This document shows, piece by piece, positions 1-7,788 of a stretch of DNA of 32,057 bases. Both the position numbers and the translations under genes were made by a program. Location: assembly GCA_023267375.1 (NCBI GenBank), contig JAHFNJ010000003.1, positions 92,579 to 124,635 of the forward strand, read 5' to 3'. Position 1 is the stretch's first letter, and each line of letters begins with the position of its first letter. Origin of the DNA: Candidatus Nomurabacteria bacterium (lineage in GTDB: Bacteria; Patescibacteriota; Minisyncoccia; Phycocordibacterales; UBA9973). A model generated the notes under the pieces. That model did no database searches and was not told where the DNA came from. It saw only the letters and a program-made list of their open reading frames with translations.

Positions 1-517
1 TTTTCTTCCCTTTGTAAGTACGCGTCAACTCTGAGTCACGCTTTTTGATAAGTTCTTTTACTGTTTTAATTGGTAACGATAGATACACCACCAAATCAGG
101 CCGAGGAATGCCGAAAACTCCGTACTCCATCTTGTCGAGCCATTCCAAGAAATCTCGACGTTTCTTTGCATTTTTTATCTTCCCGCCTTGATGAATCTGG
201 TTGGCAGAAACATAACGATTGGCAATAACCACGTAACCTTTTTTAAGCCAGCCCTCGATTTCATCTTTTGATTCCCAGCGATCCGCTGCATAGAAAATCG
301 AAGCAATTTTTGGATGGAGATTTTTAAAATTGTAACGCTGTTCAGTGAGGCAATGACCGACAAATTCTCCAAAGAAGTGCTTTCCATATTCAGGAAAATC
401 CACAATCTTTACCGTTTTCCCCTCTTTTACGAGGCGCTTCCGCAAAAGCTCCACTTGGGTCGCCTTTCCAGATCCGTCGGTTCCGTCTATTACAATCAAC
501 TTCCCGCTTTTTTTCAT
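1..517 (-). CDS. tmk: Thymidylate kinase, 3' part missing (runs off window)
   Basis: This open frame is not in the ORF track because it has no stop inside the window. It reads from ATG at 517 and gives about 172 residues before the edge. The N-terminus carries a P-loop (GTDGSGKATQ, residues ~11-20), then DFPEYGKHFFG and a substrate/lid region with AADRWESK and ANRYVSANQIHQGG. This is the layout of dTMP kinases, which phosphorylate dTMP to dTDP with ATP in the cytoplasm. The DFPEYG...FFG form resembles the eukaryote-like branch more than the E. coli branch. It is the last visible gene of the glyA-to-tmk operon, 23 bases after the preceding Nudix stop. The assignment is firm; the C-terminus is not visible. 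Confidence 0.93.
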   Translation of the reverse strand, partial: MKKSGKLIVIDGTDGSGKATQVELLRKRLVKEGKTVKIVDFPEYGKHFFGEFVGHCLTEQRYNFKNLHPKIASIFYAADRWESKDEIEGWLKKGYVVIANRYVSANQIHQGGKIKNAKKRRDFLEWLDKMEYGVFGIPRPDLVVYLSLPIKTVKELIKKRDSELTRTYKGKK

Positions 518-540
518 ATATGAAATATAGCAGAAAAAAG

Positions 541-966
541 CTATTTCTCGATGTCGAAGAAGTGTTTGCCTGTTTTATAGCTTTCTATGGCCAGTTTGGA
601 AAACTCGAATATCGGTTCAGGTAAATCGTCAAGCGAGTACCACTGCCAATCACCAAGCTTTTCCGGCTCGAGTGTCCGTGGTTCACCACTCTCCCAATCG
701 GCCAAGAATACCGTACTTATAAAGTGATGTGGCGCATATTTGATGCTATTGACCACCGCCTGAAATCGAATATTTGTAATAACTACTCCGCATTCTTCGA
801 GCGTCTCTCGACGAACGGTGTCTTCCATCGATTCCCCGTATTCTATTTTTCCACCAGGAAATGTGTATTCGCCAACAGCATATGACCCTCCCCGCTTTCC
901 GAGAAGCACTTTGCCGTCTTTGAATATCATAACTCCTACACCAGGGACTGGTTTTTGATTTTCCAT
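541..966 (-). CDS. Nudix hydrolase, NUDT15/MutT-like
   Basis: The 141-residue protein contains a complete Nudix box, GKIEYGE followed by RETLEECGV (about residues 39-61), matching GX5EX7REUXEEXGU. The C-terminal half has LEPEKLGDWQWYSLDDLPEP, which I recall from NUDT15/MTH2-type Nudix enzymes that hydrolyse modified or canonical nucleoside triphosphates to monophosphates plus pyrophosphate. Length is normal for a single-domain Nudix protein. It is 3 bases after the P-loop kinase gene and just before tmk, so a dNTP pool-cleaning role is a reasonable inference. The true substrate cannot be read from sequence. Confidence 0.88.
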   Translation of the reverse strand: MENQKPVPGVGVMIFKDGKVLLGKRGGSYAVGEYTFPGGKIEYGESMEDTVRRETLEECGVVITNIRFQAVVNSIKYAPHHFISTVFLADWESGEPRTLEPEKLGDWQWYSLDDLPEPIFEFSKLAIESYKTGKHFFDIEK

Positions 967-969
967 GAA

Positions 970-1524
970 TTACCGTTTAAGATTATTACTTTCTAAAAAC
1001 GCGTCAACTTTCTTGAAAAAAGTCTCAATGTCGCCATTATTTTCTATCGTATAATCAGCAAGCTTCAAGCACTCAAACAGCCGTTGTTCATTTGGTGCGG
1101 CATTTTCTTTTCTCTCATTTTCGATAAACTCTTCCAATATTTTTGCTTCGCCCAACTTATTGCGAATCAAGCATCTCTGAAAACGCACTTCTGGTTCGGC
1201 ATCTATCGCAAGGAGAACTAGATTGTAATTCTCGCGAAGGTATTCAATAACACCCACCACCCTGATTCCCGTTATGATGAGCAAGTCATCCGGCACCTTG
1301 TCTATCAACAGTTTTACCAAAAAACCAGGCCCATTTTCTTTCACAAGATCAGAACCAAGCTTAATCAGATTTTCACGTATCGGCTCGATCCCCCGTTCTT
1401 TAGCAATATCTTTCAGTGGCTGGCTAATCTGAAATGTTGGGATAGAAAGTTTTTTAGAAATATATTCAGCCGCGGTATCTTTCCCCGAGCCAATCGTACC
1501 GATAATACCAATGATTGTTTTCAT
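970..1524 (-). CDS. P-loop nucleotide/nucleoside kinase-like protein (AAA_18 / dephospho-CoA kinase-like)
   Basis: A 184-residue P-loop NTPase. The Walker A motif GTIGSGKDT lies at residues 9-17, and a Walker B-like segment LLIITGIR lies near residue 80. The segment after it (VIEYLREN then LLAIDAEPEVRFQR) resembles archaeal UPF0200, dephospho-CoA kinase-like and phage dNMP kinase-like proteins, where an Arg-rich lid follows a strand ending in Asp/Glu. The position between two Nudix genes and near tmk suggests a small-molecule kinase acting on a nucleotide. It is separated by 1 base from the upstream Nudix gene and by 3 from the downstream one, so co-translation is likely. Exact substrate unknown. 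Confidence 0.7.
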   Translation of the reverse strand: MKTIIGIIGTIGSGKDTAAEYISKKLSIPTFQISQPLKDIAKERGIEPIRENLIKLGSDLVKENGPGFLVKLLIDKVPDDLLIITGIRVVGVIEYLRENYNLVLLAIDAEPEVRFQRCLIRNKLGEAKILEEFIENERKENAAPNEQRLFECLKLADYTIENNGDIETFFKKVDAFLESNNLKR

Positions 1525-1525
1525 A

Positions 1526-1999
1526 TTATTTACTTAGTTCCTTGAGTGCCTCTTCTGCATAAAATCGCACATTCGGCACTAAATCCATAGTAGCAAGTTC
1601 TTCCTTTGTTACCCAGCGAGTTTCGCTGCGCTCATGATCACTTAAAGATTCGGCAATTGCATCTGTGTCTGATGTGGCAAAATACACAAAGGCGATATGT
1701 TCATGGGTGTCTGAAACAGGATGCCGGCCTAAATAGCGTGGGGGGATAAGGTACTTATACCCCCGATTTTTCTCTTCTTGGTCTTTGATACCATCCGCCT
1801 CGCCGATGATTTTTATATCAAGACCCACTTCTTCTTTCACCTCACGAATAGCCGCTTCAACAGGATCTTCGTCGAGTTCGATATGTCCACCCACCGAAAG
1901 CCAAATATGGTGCTTGTCGTGCATCCGAAGAAGTACTTTGTTGTCATGGACAATAAATACTTCGACAGTAAAATCGATTTTGTCGTGAATATGGGGCAT
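1526..1999 (-). CDS. Nudix hydrolase
   Basis: A 157-residue Nudix protein with a canonical box GHIELDEDPVEAAIREVKEE (about residues 38-57), so the metal-binding glutamates are intact. An insert rich in charged residues (DGIKDQEEKNRGYKYL) follows the box, then HEHIAFVYFA and a C-terminal segment typical of Nudix folds. It starts 2 bases after the CYTH gene stop and ends 1 base before the P-loop kinase gene, so it sits in the middle of the operon. It is clearly different in sequence from the second Nudix gene at 541-966, so the two probably have different substrates. Substrate not assignable. Confidence 0.86.
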   Translation of the reverse strand: MPHIHDKIDFTVEVFIVHDNKVLLRMHDKHHIWLSVGGHIELDEDPVEAAIREVKEEVGLDIKIIGEADGIKDQEEKNRGYKYLIPPRYLGRHPVSDTHEHIAFVYFATSDTDAIAESLSDHERSETRWVTKEELATMDLVPNVRFYAEEALKELSK

Positions 2000-2001
2000 G
2001 A

Positions 2002-2568
2002 CTATTTATAAACTTCCTTAGCAATATCTGGGTGGTAGTGTTCCAGATATCGTACTGTCTTGCTTGGCAACTTTTTTATTTCAAATGAAAAACGTTTAGC
2101 GAAATCAAGTATTTTCTGGTCTGCTTCATCAATCCCCTCTTTTTTCTCAACCAACAATTCAATTTCAACCATGTCGTATCCAATATCTGTTTTATCTACA
2201 TCGATGGTAAACCCTTCTTTTTTGTATTTCCAACGATTTGTTCGTATAACGTAAATTACCTGTAGATTTTTTTCTACGACGTCTGTTAAATTTTCTTCTT
2301 TCGAAAAACCAAGTTCTTCCAAAATCTCTGGTTCAGTATCAATTTCTCTCATAACCTGAGCTGTAGCACCATGCAACTCTTTTGAAGTAGCTTTAATCTC
2401 CCAACCTCCATCTCGTGAACGCAAGCGAATTCCCTTTTTTAAATAAGTAAAATCAGGAGTATCGTAATATGTATCGGTAATATTCTTTTCTCCTAAGAAA
2501 TCTGCCCCTTCAAGCATCGCTGTAAGTTGCTCCTCTGTCGGCTGAAATTTTTTTTCTACTTCGATCAT
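2002..2568 (-). CDS. CYTH-domain triphosphate tunnel phosphatase (ThTPase / CyaB-like)
   Basis: The protein begins MIEVEKKF, the ExExK signature of CYTH (triphosphate tunnel metalloenzyme) proteins, followed by TYYDTPDFTYLKKGIRLRSR and WEIKATS, where alternating charged residues line the tunnel. The DTYYDTPD...LRSRDGGWEIK pattern is closest to thiamine-triphosphatase/inorganic triphosphatase members, as far as I recall; adenylate cyclase activity is less likely but not excluded. I chose ATG at 2568, giving 188 residues, because the ExExK motif normally sits at the extreme N-terminus; the ORF track uses TTG at 2577. It lies 23 bases after glyA in the same operon. Confidence 0.82.
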   Translation of the reverse strand: MIEVEKKFQPTEEQLTAMLEGADFLGEKNITDTYYDTPDFTYLKKGIRLRSRDGGWEIKATSKELHGATAQVMREIDTEPEILEELGFSKEENLTDVVEKNLQVIYVIRTNRWKYKKEGFTIDVDKTDIGYDMVEIELLVEKKEGIDEADQKILDFAKRFSFEIKKLPSKTVRYLEHYHPDIAKEVYK

Positions 2569-2591
2569 AATTTTCAACCGTATTTAAAATA

Positions 2592-3890
2592 CTACACAAA
2601 CTTTTCTGGGATTGGGAACTTTTCAGCAAGTGATTTTATCTCGGCTTTTATCTGTGCTTTCTTTTCAGCATTATCCTTGTTTCGAAGCGTTTCAATCAGA
2701 AGCTCAGCAACACGAGCACATTCAGCCTCCTTGAAGCCCCGAGTGGTAATAGCTGGGGTGCCGAAACGAATGCCCGATGGATCCAAAGGCTTTCGTGTAT
2801 CGTCAGCAATAGAATTCATATTGAGCGTAATACCCACTTCATCAAGCACTGTCTGTGCTTCTTTGCCAGTTACACCAAGTGATCCGAAAACGTCTGCGAG
2901 TATTAAATGGTTGTCCGTTCCCCCGCCGATCATGCGAATATTTTCACGCTTCAGCACGGCTTCCATGGCTTTCGCATTTTTTAAAATCTGCGCTGCATAT
3001 TCTTTGTACGCTGGTGTCATCGCTTCTCCAAATGCCACCGCCTTTGCAGCAATCGTATGCATATGAGGACCACCTTGAATACCCGGGAAAATACTACTGT
3101 TGATGAGAGTCGACATCAATATATCCTCACCTTTCGCGTTTTTGTATCCAAACGGATTCGGGAAATCTTCACGCAGTAAGATAAGTCCCCCGCGTGGTCC
3201 GCGAAGCGTTTTGTGCGTCGTCGAAGTGATGATATCAAATCCGTCATCAAACGGATTGCGTAACACACCTGCAGCAATGAGCCCAGCAATGTGCGCCATA
3301 TCAGCCATGGTGATAGCGCCGACTTCTTTTGCAATCTCCACAAACTTTTTGTAATCAAGTGTGCGAGAGTACGCAGAAAATCCGGCGAGAATAATCTTTG
3401 GCTTTTTTTCAATCGCCACACGACGAAGTTCTTCGTAATCAATCTCCCCTGTTTCCGTATTCTTCATCTTATAGGTAACGAAGTTATAAATTTTTGCGGG
3501 AAGAGTCATCGGATGGCCGTGAGTAAGGTGTCCGCCATGTGAAAGATCCATGCCAAGCACTGTGTCCCCTGGTTTGAGAAAAGCTGCGTAGACTGCTAAG
3601 TTCGCAGGCGCCCCCGAGTGAGGCTGCACGTTCGCAAACGTAGCGTTGAATAGCTTGCAGGCACGTTCGATGGCCAGACGTTCAACTTGGTCGGTAAATT
3701 CCTGTCCGCCATAATAACGCTTGCCGGGATAACCTTCAGAGTATTTGTTGGTCAAAATCGAGCCGTTTGCTTCAAGGACGGCATGAGAAACATAGTTTTC
3801 AGAAGGGATGAGTTCGAGCCCTTCAGATTGGCGCTTCGCTTCGCCGTTTATAGCATTTAAAATGTCTTGGTCTTGTTGTTGTAAGTACAT
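2592..3890 (-). CDS. glyA: Serine hydroxymethyltransferase
   Basis: A full-length 432-residue PLP enzyme that converts serine and tetrahydrofolate to glycine and 5,10-methylene-THF, the carbon donor for ThyA. Visible signatures are GLELIPSENYVS at the N-terminus, YPGKRYYGG, QPHSGAPANLAVY, and the PLP-lysine motif TSTTHKTLRGPRGG (Lys ~228). Length and motif order match bacterial GlyA. It is the first gene of the minus-strand operon that ends in tmk. A TANNNT -10 element sits 6 bases before the ATG, so the mRNA may be leaderless. Together with thyA and folA about 750 bases away on the other strand it completes the thymidylate-folate cycle. Confidence 0.97.
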   Translation of the reverse strand: MYLQQQDQDILNAINGEAKRQSEGLELIPSENYVSHAVLEANGSILTNKYSEGYPGKRYYGGQEFTDQVERLAIERACKLFNATFANVQPHSGAPANLAVYAAFLKPGDTVLGMDLSHGGHLTHGHPMTLPAKIYNFVTYKMKNTETGEIDYEELRRVAIEKKPKIILAGFSAYSRTLDYKKFVEIAKEVGAITMADMAHIAGLIAAGVLRNPFDDGFDIITSTTHKTLRGPRGGLILLREDFPNPFGYKNAKGEDILMSTLINSSIFPGIQGGPHMHTIAAKAVAFGEAMTPAYKEYAAQILKNAKAMEAVLKRENIRMIGGGTDNHLILADVFGSLGVTGKEAQTVLDEVGITLNMNSIADDTRKPLDPSGIRFGTPAITTRGFKEAECARVAELLIETLRNKDNAEKKAQIKAEIKSLAEKFPIPEKFV

Positions 3891-3896
3891 GCAGGC

Positions 3897-3925
3897 ATTG
3901 TACGGCGTTCAGTGCCGAAAATCAA
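3897..3925 (-). promoter_or_regulatory. Promoter of glyA operon, leaderless type
   Basis: On the minus strand TTGATT (3920-3925) is followed by 17 bases and TACAAT (3897-3902). Only 6 bases separate the -10 box from the glyA ATG, so transcription should start at or next to the start codon. Confidence 0.6.
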
Positions 3926-3931
3926 ATATGG

Positions 3932-3976
3932 CTAAAAATAAAAGCCGCCCCGTTTGGTACGGACCGGCTTTCTTTT
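3932..3976 (-). terminator. Intrinsic terminator of the 4000-4533 gene
   Basis: Outer stem AAAGCCG (3941-3947) pairs with CGGCTTT (3965-3971), with an inner CCGT/ACGG stem and a TTGGT loop. On the minus strand it is followed by TATTTTTAGCC. A T-rich run on the plus side could make it bidirectional. Confidence 0.8.
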
Positions 3977-3999
3977 AAAACTTTGTGAAAATAACCATA

Positions 4000-4533
4000 T
4001 TACTGATGAGCAGCGAGCTTGATAAAATAACCTTCTCGCTCAACCTCTCCTTTTCCATCGTCACCGACGTACTTAAATCCAAATGGCAACAATGTGCCCA
4101 GATGCCCAAGAAACTTCTCCAGAAGCTTGTATGTTTTAACCGCGACAGTTTCATCTTTGCGATCGAGGCAGATTTTTAAATCAGTGCCTCCCATATACAC
4201 ATCTGCCATCACACTGGCAAACAGATTCCTGTTGTTCTCAAATGTCTCCTGACCATTGTAAGGAACCGGCTTTTGACTGAAGAAATCAACGACAGTTTTC
4301 TTCTTTCCAACAGAAGCGATCAAGGCATTCATTTTCTGTTTGATTTGAAGATTATGCGTTTCTTCATCTATGGTTTTACGTGATGCTATCACTTTTTCGA
4401 ATTCCACTGCCATAGATCCGGTTATTTTTATGGAATCCACTAAGAGAGTTTTTGAATCTCTCATTTCATTTAAAAGCCGTTGAGTCTCACTCAGTGGCTT
4501 TCCTGTTTTTTGGGGTTGTTTTTTAGCTGACAT
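4000..4533 (-). CDS. Hypothetical protein, 177 residues
   Basis: I do not recognise this protein. The first ~15 residues are Lys/Gln-rich (MSAKKQPQKTGKP). The middle (~20-80) is charged and probably helical (LLNEMRDSKTLLVDSIKITG), and the C-terminal third has LEKFLGHLGTLLPFGFKYVG then a charged turn and REGYFIKLAAHQ, which reads like a small alpha/beta domain. There are no Cys pairs, no signal peptide and no membrane segment, so it should be cytoplasmic. It stands alone between a good promoter (TTGACA -35) and a terminator, divergent from thyA, so it is likely a real monocistronic gene. Confidence 0.75.
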   Translation of the reverse strand: MSAKKQPQKTGKPLSETQRLLNEMRDSKTLLVDSIKITGSMAVEFEKVIASRKTIDEETHNLQIKQKMNALIASVGKKKTVVDFFSQKPVPYNGQETFENNRNLFASVMADVYMGGTDLKICLDRKDETVAVKTYKLLEKFLGHLGTLLPFGFKYVGDDGKGEVEREGYFIKLAAHQ

Positions 4534-4571
4534 AACACTTTTTATTTTTGGATTAATACTGTATTTTCTTC

Positions 4572-4599
4572 ACTCTACGTTTTTTACGCAATATGTCAA
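4572..4599 (-). promoter_or_regulatory. Promoter of the 4000-4533 gene
   Basis: Minus strand: perfect -35 TTGACA (4594-4599), 16-base spacer, TAGAGT as -10 (4572-4577). The start codon lies about 38 bases downstream. Confidence 0.6.
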
Positions 4600-4623
4600 C
4601 TAGTATGCTCGCCCCTCTTTTTT

Positions 4624-4632
4624 TGATAGAAT
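4624..4632 (+). promoter_or_regulatory. Extended -10 promoter of thyA, leaderless type
   Basis: TGATAGAAT is an extended -10 element (TGn plus TAGAAT, 4627-4632). It ends exactly 6 bases before the thyA ATG at 4639. No good -35 is visible. Confidence 0.5.
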
Positions 4633-4638
4633 CGAACC

Positions 4639-5580
4639 ATGGTAGGCAAACATGTCGACGAACAATATCTTGATCTTCTTGAGCACATCAAGACACATGG
4701 CGCAACAAAAACAGACCGTACAGGTACTGGCACAAAATCAGTCTTTGGATATCAGATGCGTTTCAATCTCGCCGACGGCTTCCCTCTCCTTACCACCAAG
4801 AAGGTGCCGATTAAATCAATCATTCATGAATTGCTTTGGTTCATGCGCGGTGATACAAATCTAAAATATCTCGCTGACAACAATGTGCACATTTGGGACG
4901 AGTGGCCATACAAGGCATATTTGAAACGAAACAACATGCCGATTCCAGAGATCAACGGAGCTGAATGGACTGCTGGCATGAAAGAGTTTGTGGAGAAAAT
5001 AAAAACAGATGAGGCTTTTGCGAAAGAGTACGGAAACCTGGGTCCTATTTACGGCTACCAGTGGCGTTCGTGGCCAACACCAAATGGCGGACATATTGAC
5101 CAGCTCGCGCAAGTGATTGAGCAGATAAAAAAGACTCCTGATTCACGTCGCATGATCGTATCCGCGTGGAACGTCGCCGATATCGAAGAAATGTCCAAAG
5201 CTGGATTGCCTCCATGCCACTGCTTCTTTCAATTCTATGTCGCTGATGGAAAACTTTCCTGCCAGCTCTACCAGCGCAGTTGTGATACCTTCCTCGGTGT
5301 CCCCTTCAATATCGCTTCGTATTCTATTTTCACCATGATGATTGCTCAGATCGCCGGACTTCAACCAGGCGAATTTGTCTGGACTGGCGGCGATGTACAT
5401 CTGTACCAGAACCACTTAGAACAAGTAGATCTCCAGCTTTCTCGCCGCAATGATATTCGCCCGCTGCCAAAGATGAAAATAAATCCAGCAAAAATGAAAA
5501 TTGAAGATTTTACTATCGACGACTTCGAACTTGTCGATTACAACCCCCACGAAGGCATTAAAGCGCCAATTGCGGTATAA
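4639..5580 (+). CDS. thyA: Thymidylate synthase (ThyA type)
   Basis: A full-length 313-residue ThyA that methylates dUMP to dTMP using 5,10-methylene-THF, producing dihydrofolate. Clear motifs are [12 protein letters not shown] near the N-terminus, the catalytic cysteine in [28 protein letters not shown] (phosphate and dUMP contacts), and [10 protein letters not shown] near the C-terminus. The protein ends in APIAV, matching the usual ThyA C-terminus that closes over the active site. folA starts 3 bases after its stop, a classic thyA-folA pair. This is the folate-consuming ThyA, not the flavin-dependent ThyX, which fits the presence of a DHFR. Confidence 0.98.
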   Translation: MVGKHVDEQYLDLLEHIKTHGATKTDRTGTGTKSVFGYQMRFNLADGFPLLTTKKVPIKSIIHELLWFMRGDTNLKYLADNNVHIWDEWPYKAYLKRNNMPIPEINGAEWTAGMKEFVEKIKTDEAFAKEYGNLGPIYGYQWRSWPTPNGGHIDQLAQVIEQIKKTPDSRRMIVSAWNVADIEEMSKAGLPPCHCFFQFYVADGKLSCQLYQRSCDTFLGVPFNIASYSIFTMMIAQIAGLQPGEFVWTGGDVHLYQNHLEQVDLQLSRRNDIRPLPKMKINPAKMKIEDFTIDDFELVDYNPHEGIKAPIAV

Positions 5581-5583
5581 ACT

Positions 5584-6102
5584 ATGATCCTCTCACTCAT
5601 CGCCGCTATAGGAAAAAATAATGCACTCGGGAAGAATAATGCCCTGCTCTGGCAGATGCCAGCAGACATGAAGTACTTTCGCGAAACAACCGCCGGACAC
5701 ACCGTCATCATGGGGTGGAAGACGTTTGTCTCAATTGGCCGCCCGCTTCCCAACCGCCGCAATATCGTCATCACTCGAGATGTCGCAGGAGCTCCAACGG
5801 GGATTGAAGCAGTGAGTTCACTTGATGAAGCGCTCCAAATCGCATCCCTTGAACAAGGACGAAAATTTGAAGAGAACCAGGACGAAGTAGAAGTATTCGT
5901 TATTGGCGGCGGACTCACCTACGCCGAAGCACTGCCGAAAGCGAACAAACTCTACATCACAGAAATAGATGATTCTCCCGAAGCTGACAGTTTTTTCCCA
6001 GAAATCAAAAAAGATGAGTGGCAAGAAATATCTCGTGATCATCATGAACCAGATGAAAAAAATCCGCATCCCTATTCGTTTGTAATTTATAAGAGAATGT
6101 AA
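5584..6102 (+). CDS. folA: Dihydrofolate reductase
   Basis: A 172-residue DHFR that reduces dihydrofolate with NADPH, regenerating the THF consumed by ThyA. Motifs: MILSLIAAIGKNN at the N-terminus, LLWQMPADMKYFRE (substrate Asp/Glu region), VIMGWKTFVSIGRPLPNRRN (NADPH-binding MGxxTxxSIGRPLP) and VFVIGGGLTYAEALP. The sequence GKNNALGKNNAL near residues 10-21 looks duplicated, but the spacing to LLW is normal, so it is not an insertion. It is co-transcribed with thyA and followed at once by a terminator whose stem overlaps the last bases of the gene. Confidence 0.96.
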   Translation: MILSLIAAIGKNNALGKNNALLWQMPADMKYFRETTAGHTVIMGWKTFVSIGRPLPNRRNIVITRDVAGAPTGIEAVSSLDEALQIASLEQGRKFEENQDEVEVFVIGGGLTYAEALPKANKLYITEIDDSPEADSFFPEIKKDEWQEISRDHHEPDEKNPHPYSFVIYKRM

Positions 6103-6131
6103 AGCCCATCGCACTGCGATGGGCTTTCTTT
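6101..6131 (+). terminator. Intrinsic terminator of thyA-folA
   Basis: A perfect 12-bp stem, AAAGCCCATCGC (6101-6112) with GCGATGGGCTTT (6116-6127), loop ACT, followed by CTTTA. It begins within the folA stop codon. Confidence 0.9.
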
Positions 6132-6460
6132 AAATTTGACCACTCCACCCTACTCCAAAAGGATCATTGGGGTGTGGGGTCCAAGTAGGCAGAATTGGTT
6201 TTTTGGGTTTTTTACCGCCTGGCTGATTGGACGCACGGGTTCTTTTTTTCTTTTTTTTCATTGGGGGTATTTTTTTAGAAGGTACAACATACAAAAAGAA
6301 AAGCACCTCCGAGAGGTGCTTTTCTTTTTGTAAAATTAATTGGGATGTAATTATATAAGAAGAAAATAGCCCTCGGATGGAGAGTTCTTTACCTTCTTAT
6401 TTTTTGAAACTATGACTACCATATTTTTACTATAGAGTATCCTTGCTGCTTTTGCAAATC
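6132..6460. other. Gene-free stretch with G/T-rich low-complexity tract
   Basis: No supportable gene. Positions about 6168-6275 are unusually G- and T-rich on the plus strand, with several runs of 5-8 T. A 65-codon frame starting at TTG (6136) spans it but ends inside the next terminator hairpin and has no ribosome site, so I do not call it. The remainder holds one strong hairpin (6292-6330) and AT-rich sequence. Confidence 0.5.
6292..6330. terminator. Bidirectional intrinsic terminator
   Basis: An 18-bp perfect stem: CAAAAAGAAAAGCACCTC (6292-6309), loop CGA, complement 6313-6330. A/T tracts on both flanks allow termination in both directions. It can end minus-strand transcripts from the MazG gene and any plus-strand read-through. 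Confidence 0.85.
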
Positions 6461-6793
6461 TCAAGGATCTTCCGGTGTGCGCGTCCGTATAAAAATATCT
6501 TTACCATCAGGTGATTTCATTTTTGTATATTTACGATTTTTATTGATCTCAATTTTTCGTATGATTTCTTTCTCGAGATCGAAGCCTAAAATTTCAGACA
6601 TTCCCAGTAAAAACACCATCACATCAGCAAATTCTTCTGCTGTGCCTTTTGCATCCCCTTTTGCATGCTTGTTGTATGCTTCCGAAAGCTCCTCGTAAGC
6701 ACGACAAAATTCTACTGCAACATCGGTGGTGTTGAAACCTTTCTCAAGCTTATTGCGCATTACTTCTTCTTGTAGTTTCTTAAGATCAACCAT
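6461..6793 (-). CDS. MazG-like NTP pyrophosphohydrolase
   Basis: A 110-residue all-alpha protein with the MazG/dUTPase-like signature: YEELSEAYNKHAKGD (EExxE, around residues 33-38), then AEEFADVMVFLLGM (ExxD, around residues 53-57). These four acidic residues bind Mg2+ and hydrolyse NTPs to NMP and pyrophosphate. Single-domain MazG-like proteins of this size include dCTP pyrophosphatases and general house-cleaning enzymes. It lies next to dCMP deaminase and the thymidylate genes, so a dNTP-pool role, possibly supplying dCMP or dUMP, is plausible but inferred. It ends before the bidirectional terminator. Confidence 0.85.
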   Translation of the reverse strand: MVDLKKLQEEVMRNKLEKGFNTTDVAVEFCRAYEELSEAYNKHAKGDAKGTAEEFADVMVFLLGMSEILGFDLEKEIIRKIEINKNRKYTKMKSPDGKDIFIRTRTPEDP

Positions 6794-6838
6794 TGGTTTC
6801 TTTATTAGACATTAGTAATTAGGATTTAGAAATTTCTT

Positions 6839-7327
6839 CTACTGGTTTTCGTATTGCATCGTTTCGTCGCTCATTTGCTCAAATTTCACCCCAGCCTCTT
6901 TGAATATTTCCTTACTGCGACTTCCTGCATGATAATCTTTTGCCACGACAACACGGACAATACCGGCAGTAATAATCAGCTTTGCGCAGACGTAACACGG
7001 CGTCATGTGGCAGTAGAGTGTTGCTCCTTCGAGTGATGCACCTACACGTGTAGCTTGTACGATAGCATTTTGTTCAGCGTGTGTCGTACGAATACAGTGC
7101 TTTGTCTGTGTGCCATCCGCATGGGTGACTACATGCATCTCGTGCCCTACGTCGTCGCAATGAGGGAGACCTGGCGGAGCACCGATATAGCCGGTCGAAA
7201 GGATGCGCTTGTCGCGAGTAATAACACAGGCTGAACGCCCACGATCACAGGTAGTCCGTGTAGCTACCACGTCAGCGATTTTGAGGAAGTATTCATCCCA
7301 AGATGGTCGTTCAGGGGCTTCTTTCAT
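6839..7327 (-). CDS. dCMP deaminase (ComEB-like cytidine/deoxycytidylate deaminase)
   Basis: A 162-residue zinc deaminase. The active-site motifs are THAEQNAIV (His ligand and catalytic Glu of HAE) and TPCYVCAKLI (PCxxC zinc cysteines). An extra zinc site typical of dCMP deaminases is suggested by upstream Cys/His residues (CDRGRSACV, PHCDDVGHEMH, KHCIRTTHAE). It deaminates dCMP to dUMP, the ThyA substrate. The gene has its own -10 element 6 bases before ATG, suggesting a leaderless mRNA. The MazG-like gene follows on the same strand 45 bases later, so they may be co-transcribed. Confidence 0.93.
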   Translation of the reverse strand: MKEAPERPSWDEYFLKIADVVATRTTCDRGRSACVITRDKRILSTGYIGAPPGLPHCDDVGHEMHVVTHADGTQTKHCIRTTHAEQNAIVQATRVGASLEGATLYCHMTPCYVCAKLIITAGIVRVVVAKDYHAGSRSKEIFKEAGVKFEQMSDETMQYENQ

Positions 7328-7333
7328 AGGGTT

Positions 7334-7339
7334 AGTGTA
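7334..7339 (-). promoter_or_regulatory. -10 element of dCMP deaminase gene, leaderless type
   Basis: TACACT on the minus strand, exactly 6 bases upstream of the ATG at 7327. The -35 is weak. Confidence 0.4.
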
Positions 7340-7373
7340 GCGTATTTAAGGAAAGGTGGAAAGCTTTTTTTCT

Positions 7374-7402
7374 TTGACAGTACTCAGTAAAAATAGTATG
7401 GT
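7374..7402 (+). promoter_or_regulatory. Promoter of the 7435-7782 gene
   Basis: Perfect -35 TTGACA (7374-7379), 17-base spacer, TATGGT as -10 (7397-7402). The start codon is about 33 bases further on. Confidence 0.65.
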
Positions 7403-7423
7403 GAAGAAAAAATGTTACTAAAA

Positions 7424-7430
7424 AAGGAGG
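7424..7430 (+). promoter_or_regulatory. Strong Shine-Dalgarno site
   Basis: AAGGAGG lies 4 bases before the ATG at 7435. It is one of the few strong SD sites in the window and fixes this start. Confidence 0.75.
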
Positions 7431-7434
7431 AGAT

Positions 7435-7782
7435 ATGAGACCTGCTCATAAGCGCGTTTTTACTGATGAAGAAAACAAAGAAATATATTTCGCCTGTTAT
7501 CAATTAAGAACTGGACTAATCGTCAACGCGCCCAAATACAGTACGACAACAGGTGTACTGAACATCACCCCGCATTTATCACACGGACTTGCGATCCACA
7601 AACTGATTATGAACAGAGGCTGGAAAGAATTGTTCGAAAACAAAGAGTGGTTACAAGTATTGCTGACAGCATCTGATGTGAACGCTGTAGGCAAAGGATT
7701 CTTAAGAAACCAGCTCCGGATCATTTTGCGGTATTTCCCCACTGAGACAAAGGGGTATCTAAAAAAAGAGTTTATTCTCTAA
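7435..7782 (+). CDS. Hypothetical protein, 115 residues
   Basis: I do not recognise this family. The protein is basic and probably soluble and helical, with no signal peptide or membrane segment. Segments that may help a search are FTDEENKEIYFACYQLRTG near the N-terminus, the central THLSHGLAI-like helix region and the C-terminal RNQLRIILRYFPTETKGYL. It is the best-signalled gene here: consensus -35, a -10, a strong SD and an immediate terminator, all on the plus strand and all isolated from neighbours. This argues for a real, well-expressed monocistronic gene. A nucleic-acid-binding role would be a guess. Confidence 0.8.
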   Translation: MRPAHKRVFTDEENKEIYFACYQLRTGLIVNAPKYSTTTGVLNITPHLSHGLAIHKLIMNRGWKELFENKEWLQVLLTASDVNAVGKGFLRNQLRIILRYFPTETKGYLKKEFIL

Positions 7783-7788
7783 TAAAAG

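Noticed and set aside
2527-3354. Long plus-strand ORFs opposite glyA (179 and 84 codons)
   Set aside because: They are shadows of the conserved glyA gene in other frames; Ser/Ala-rich translation without domains.
5608-5650. Tandem duplication GKNNALGKNNAL in folA
   Set aside because: Spacing between the conserved N-terminal strand and LLWQMP is normal for DHFR, so it is a coincidence of family consensus, not an insertion.
6136-6333. 65-codon ORF with hydrophobic, Trp/Phe-rich translation
   Set aside because: Starts at TTG without an SD, runs through T-rich low-complexity sequence and ends inside a terminator stem, so it is most likely an artefact of composition.
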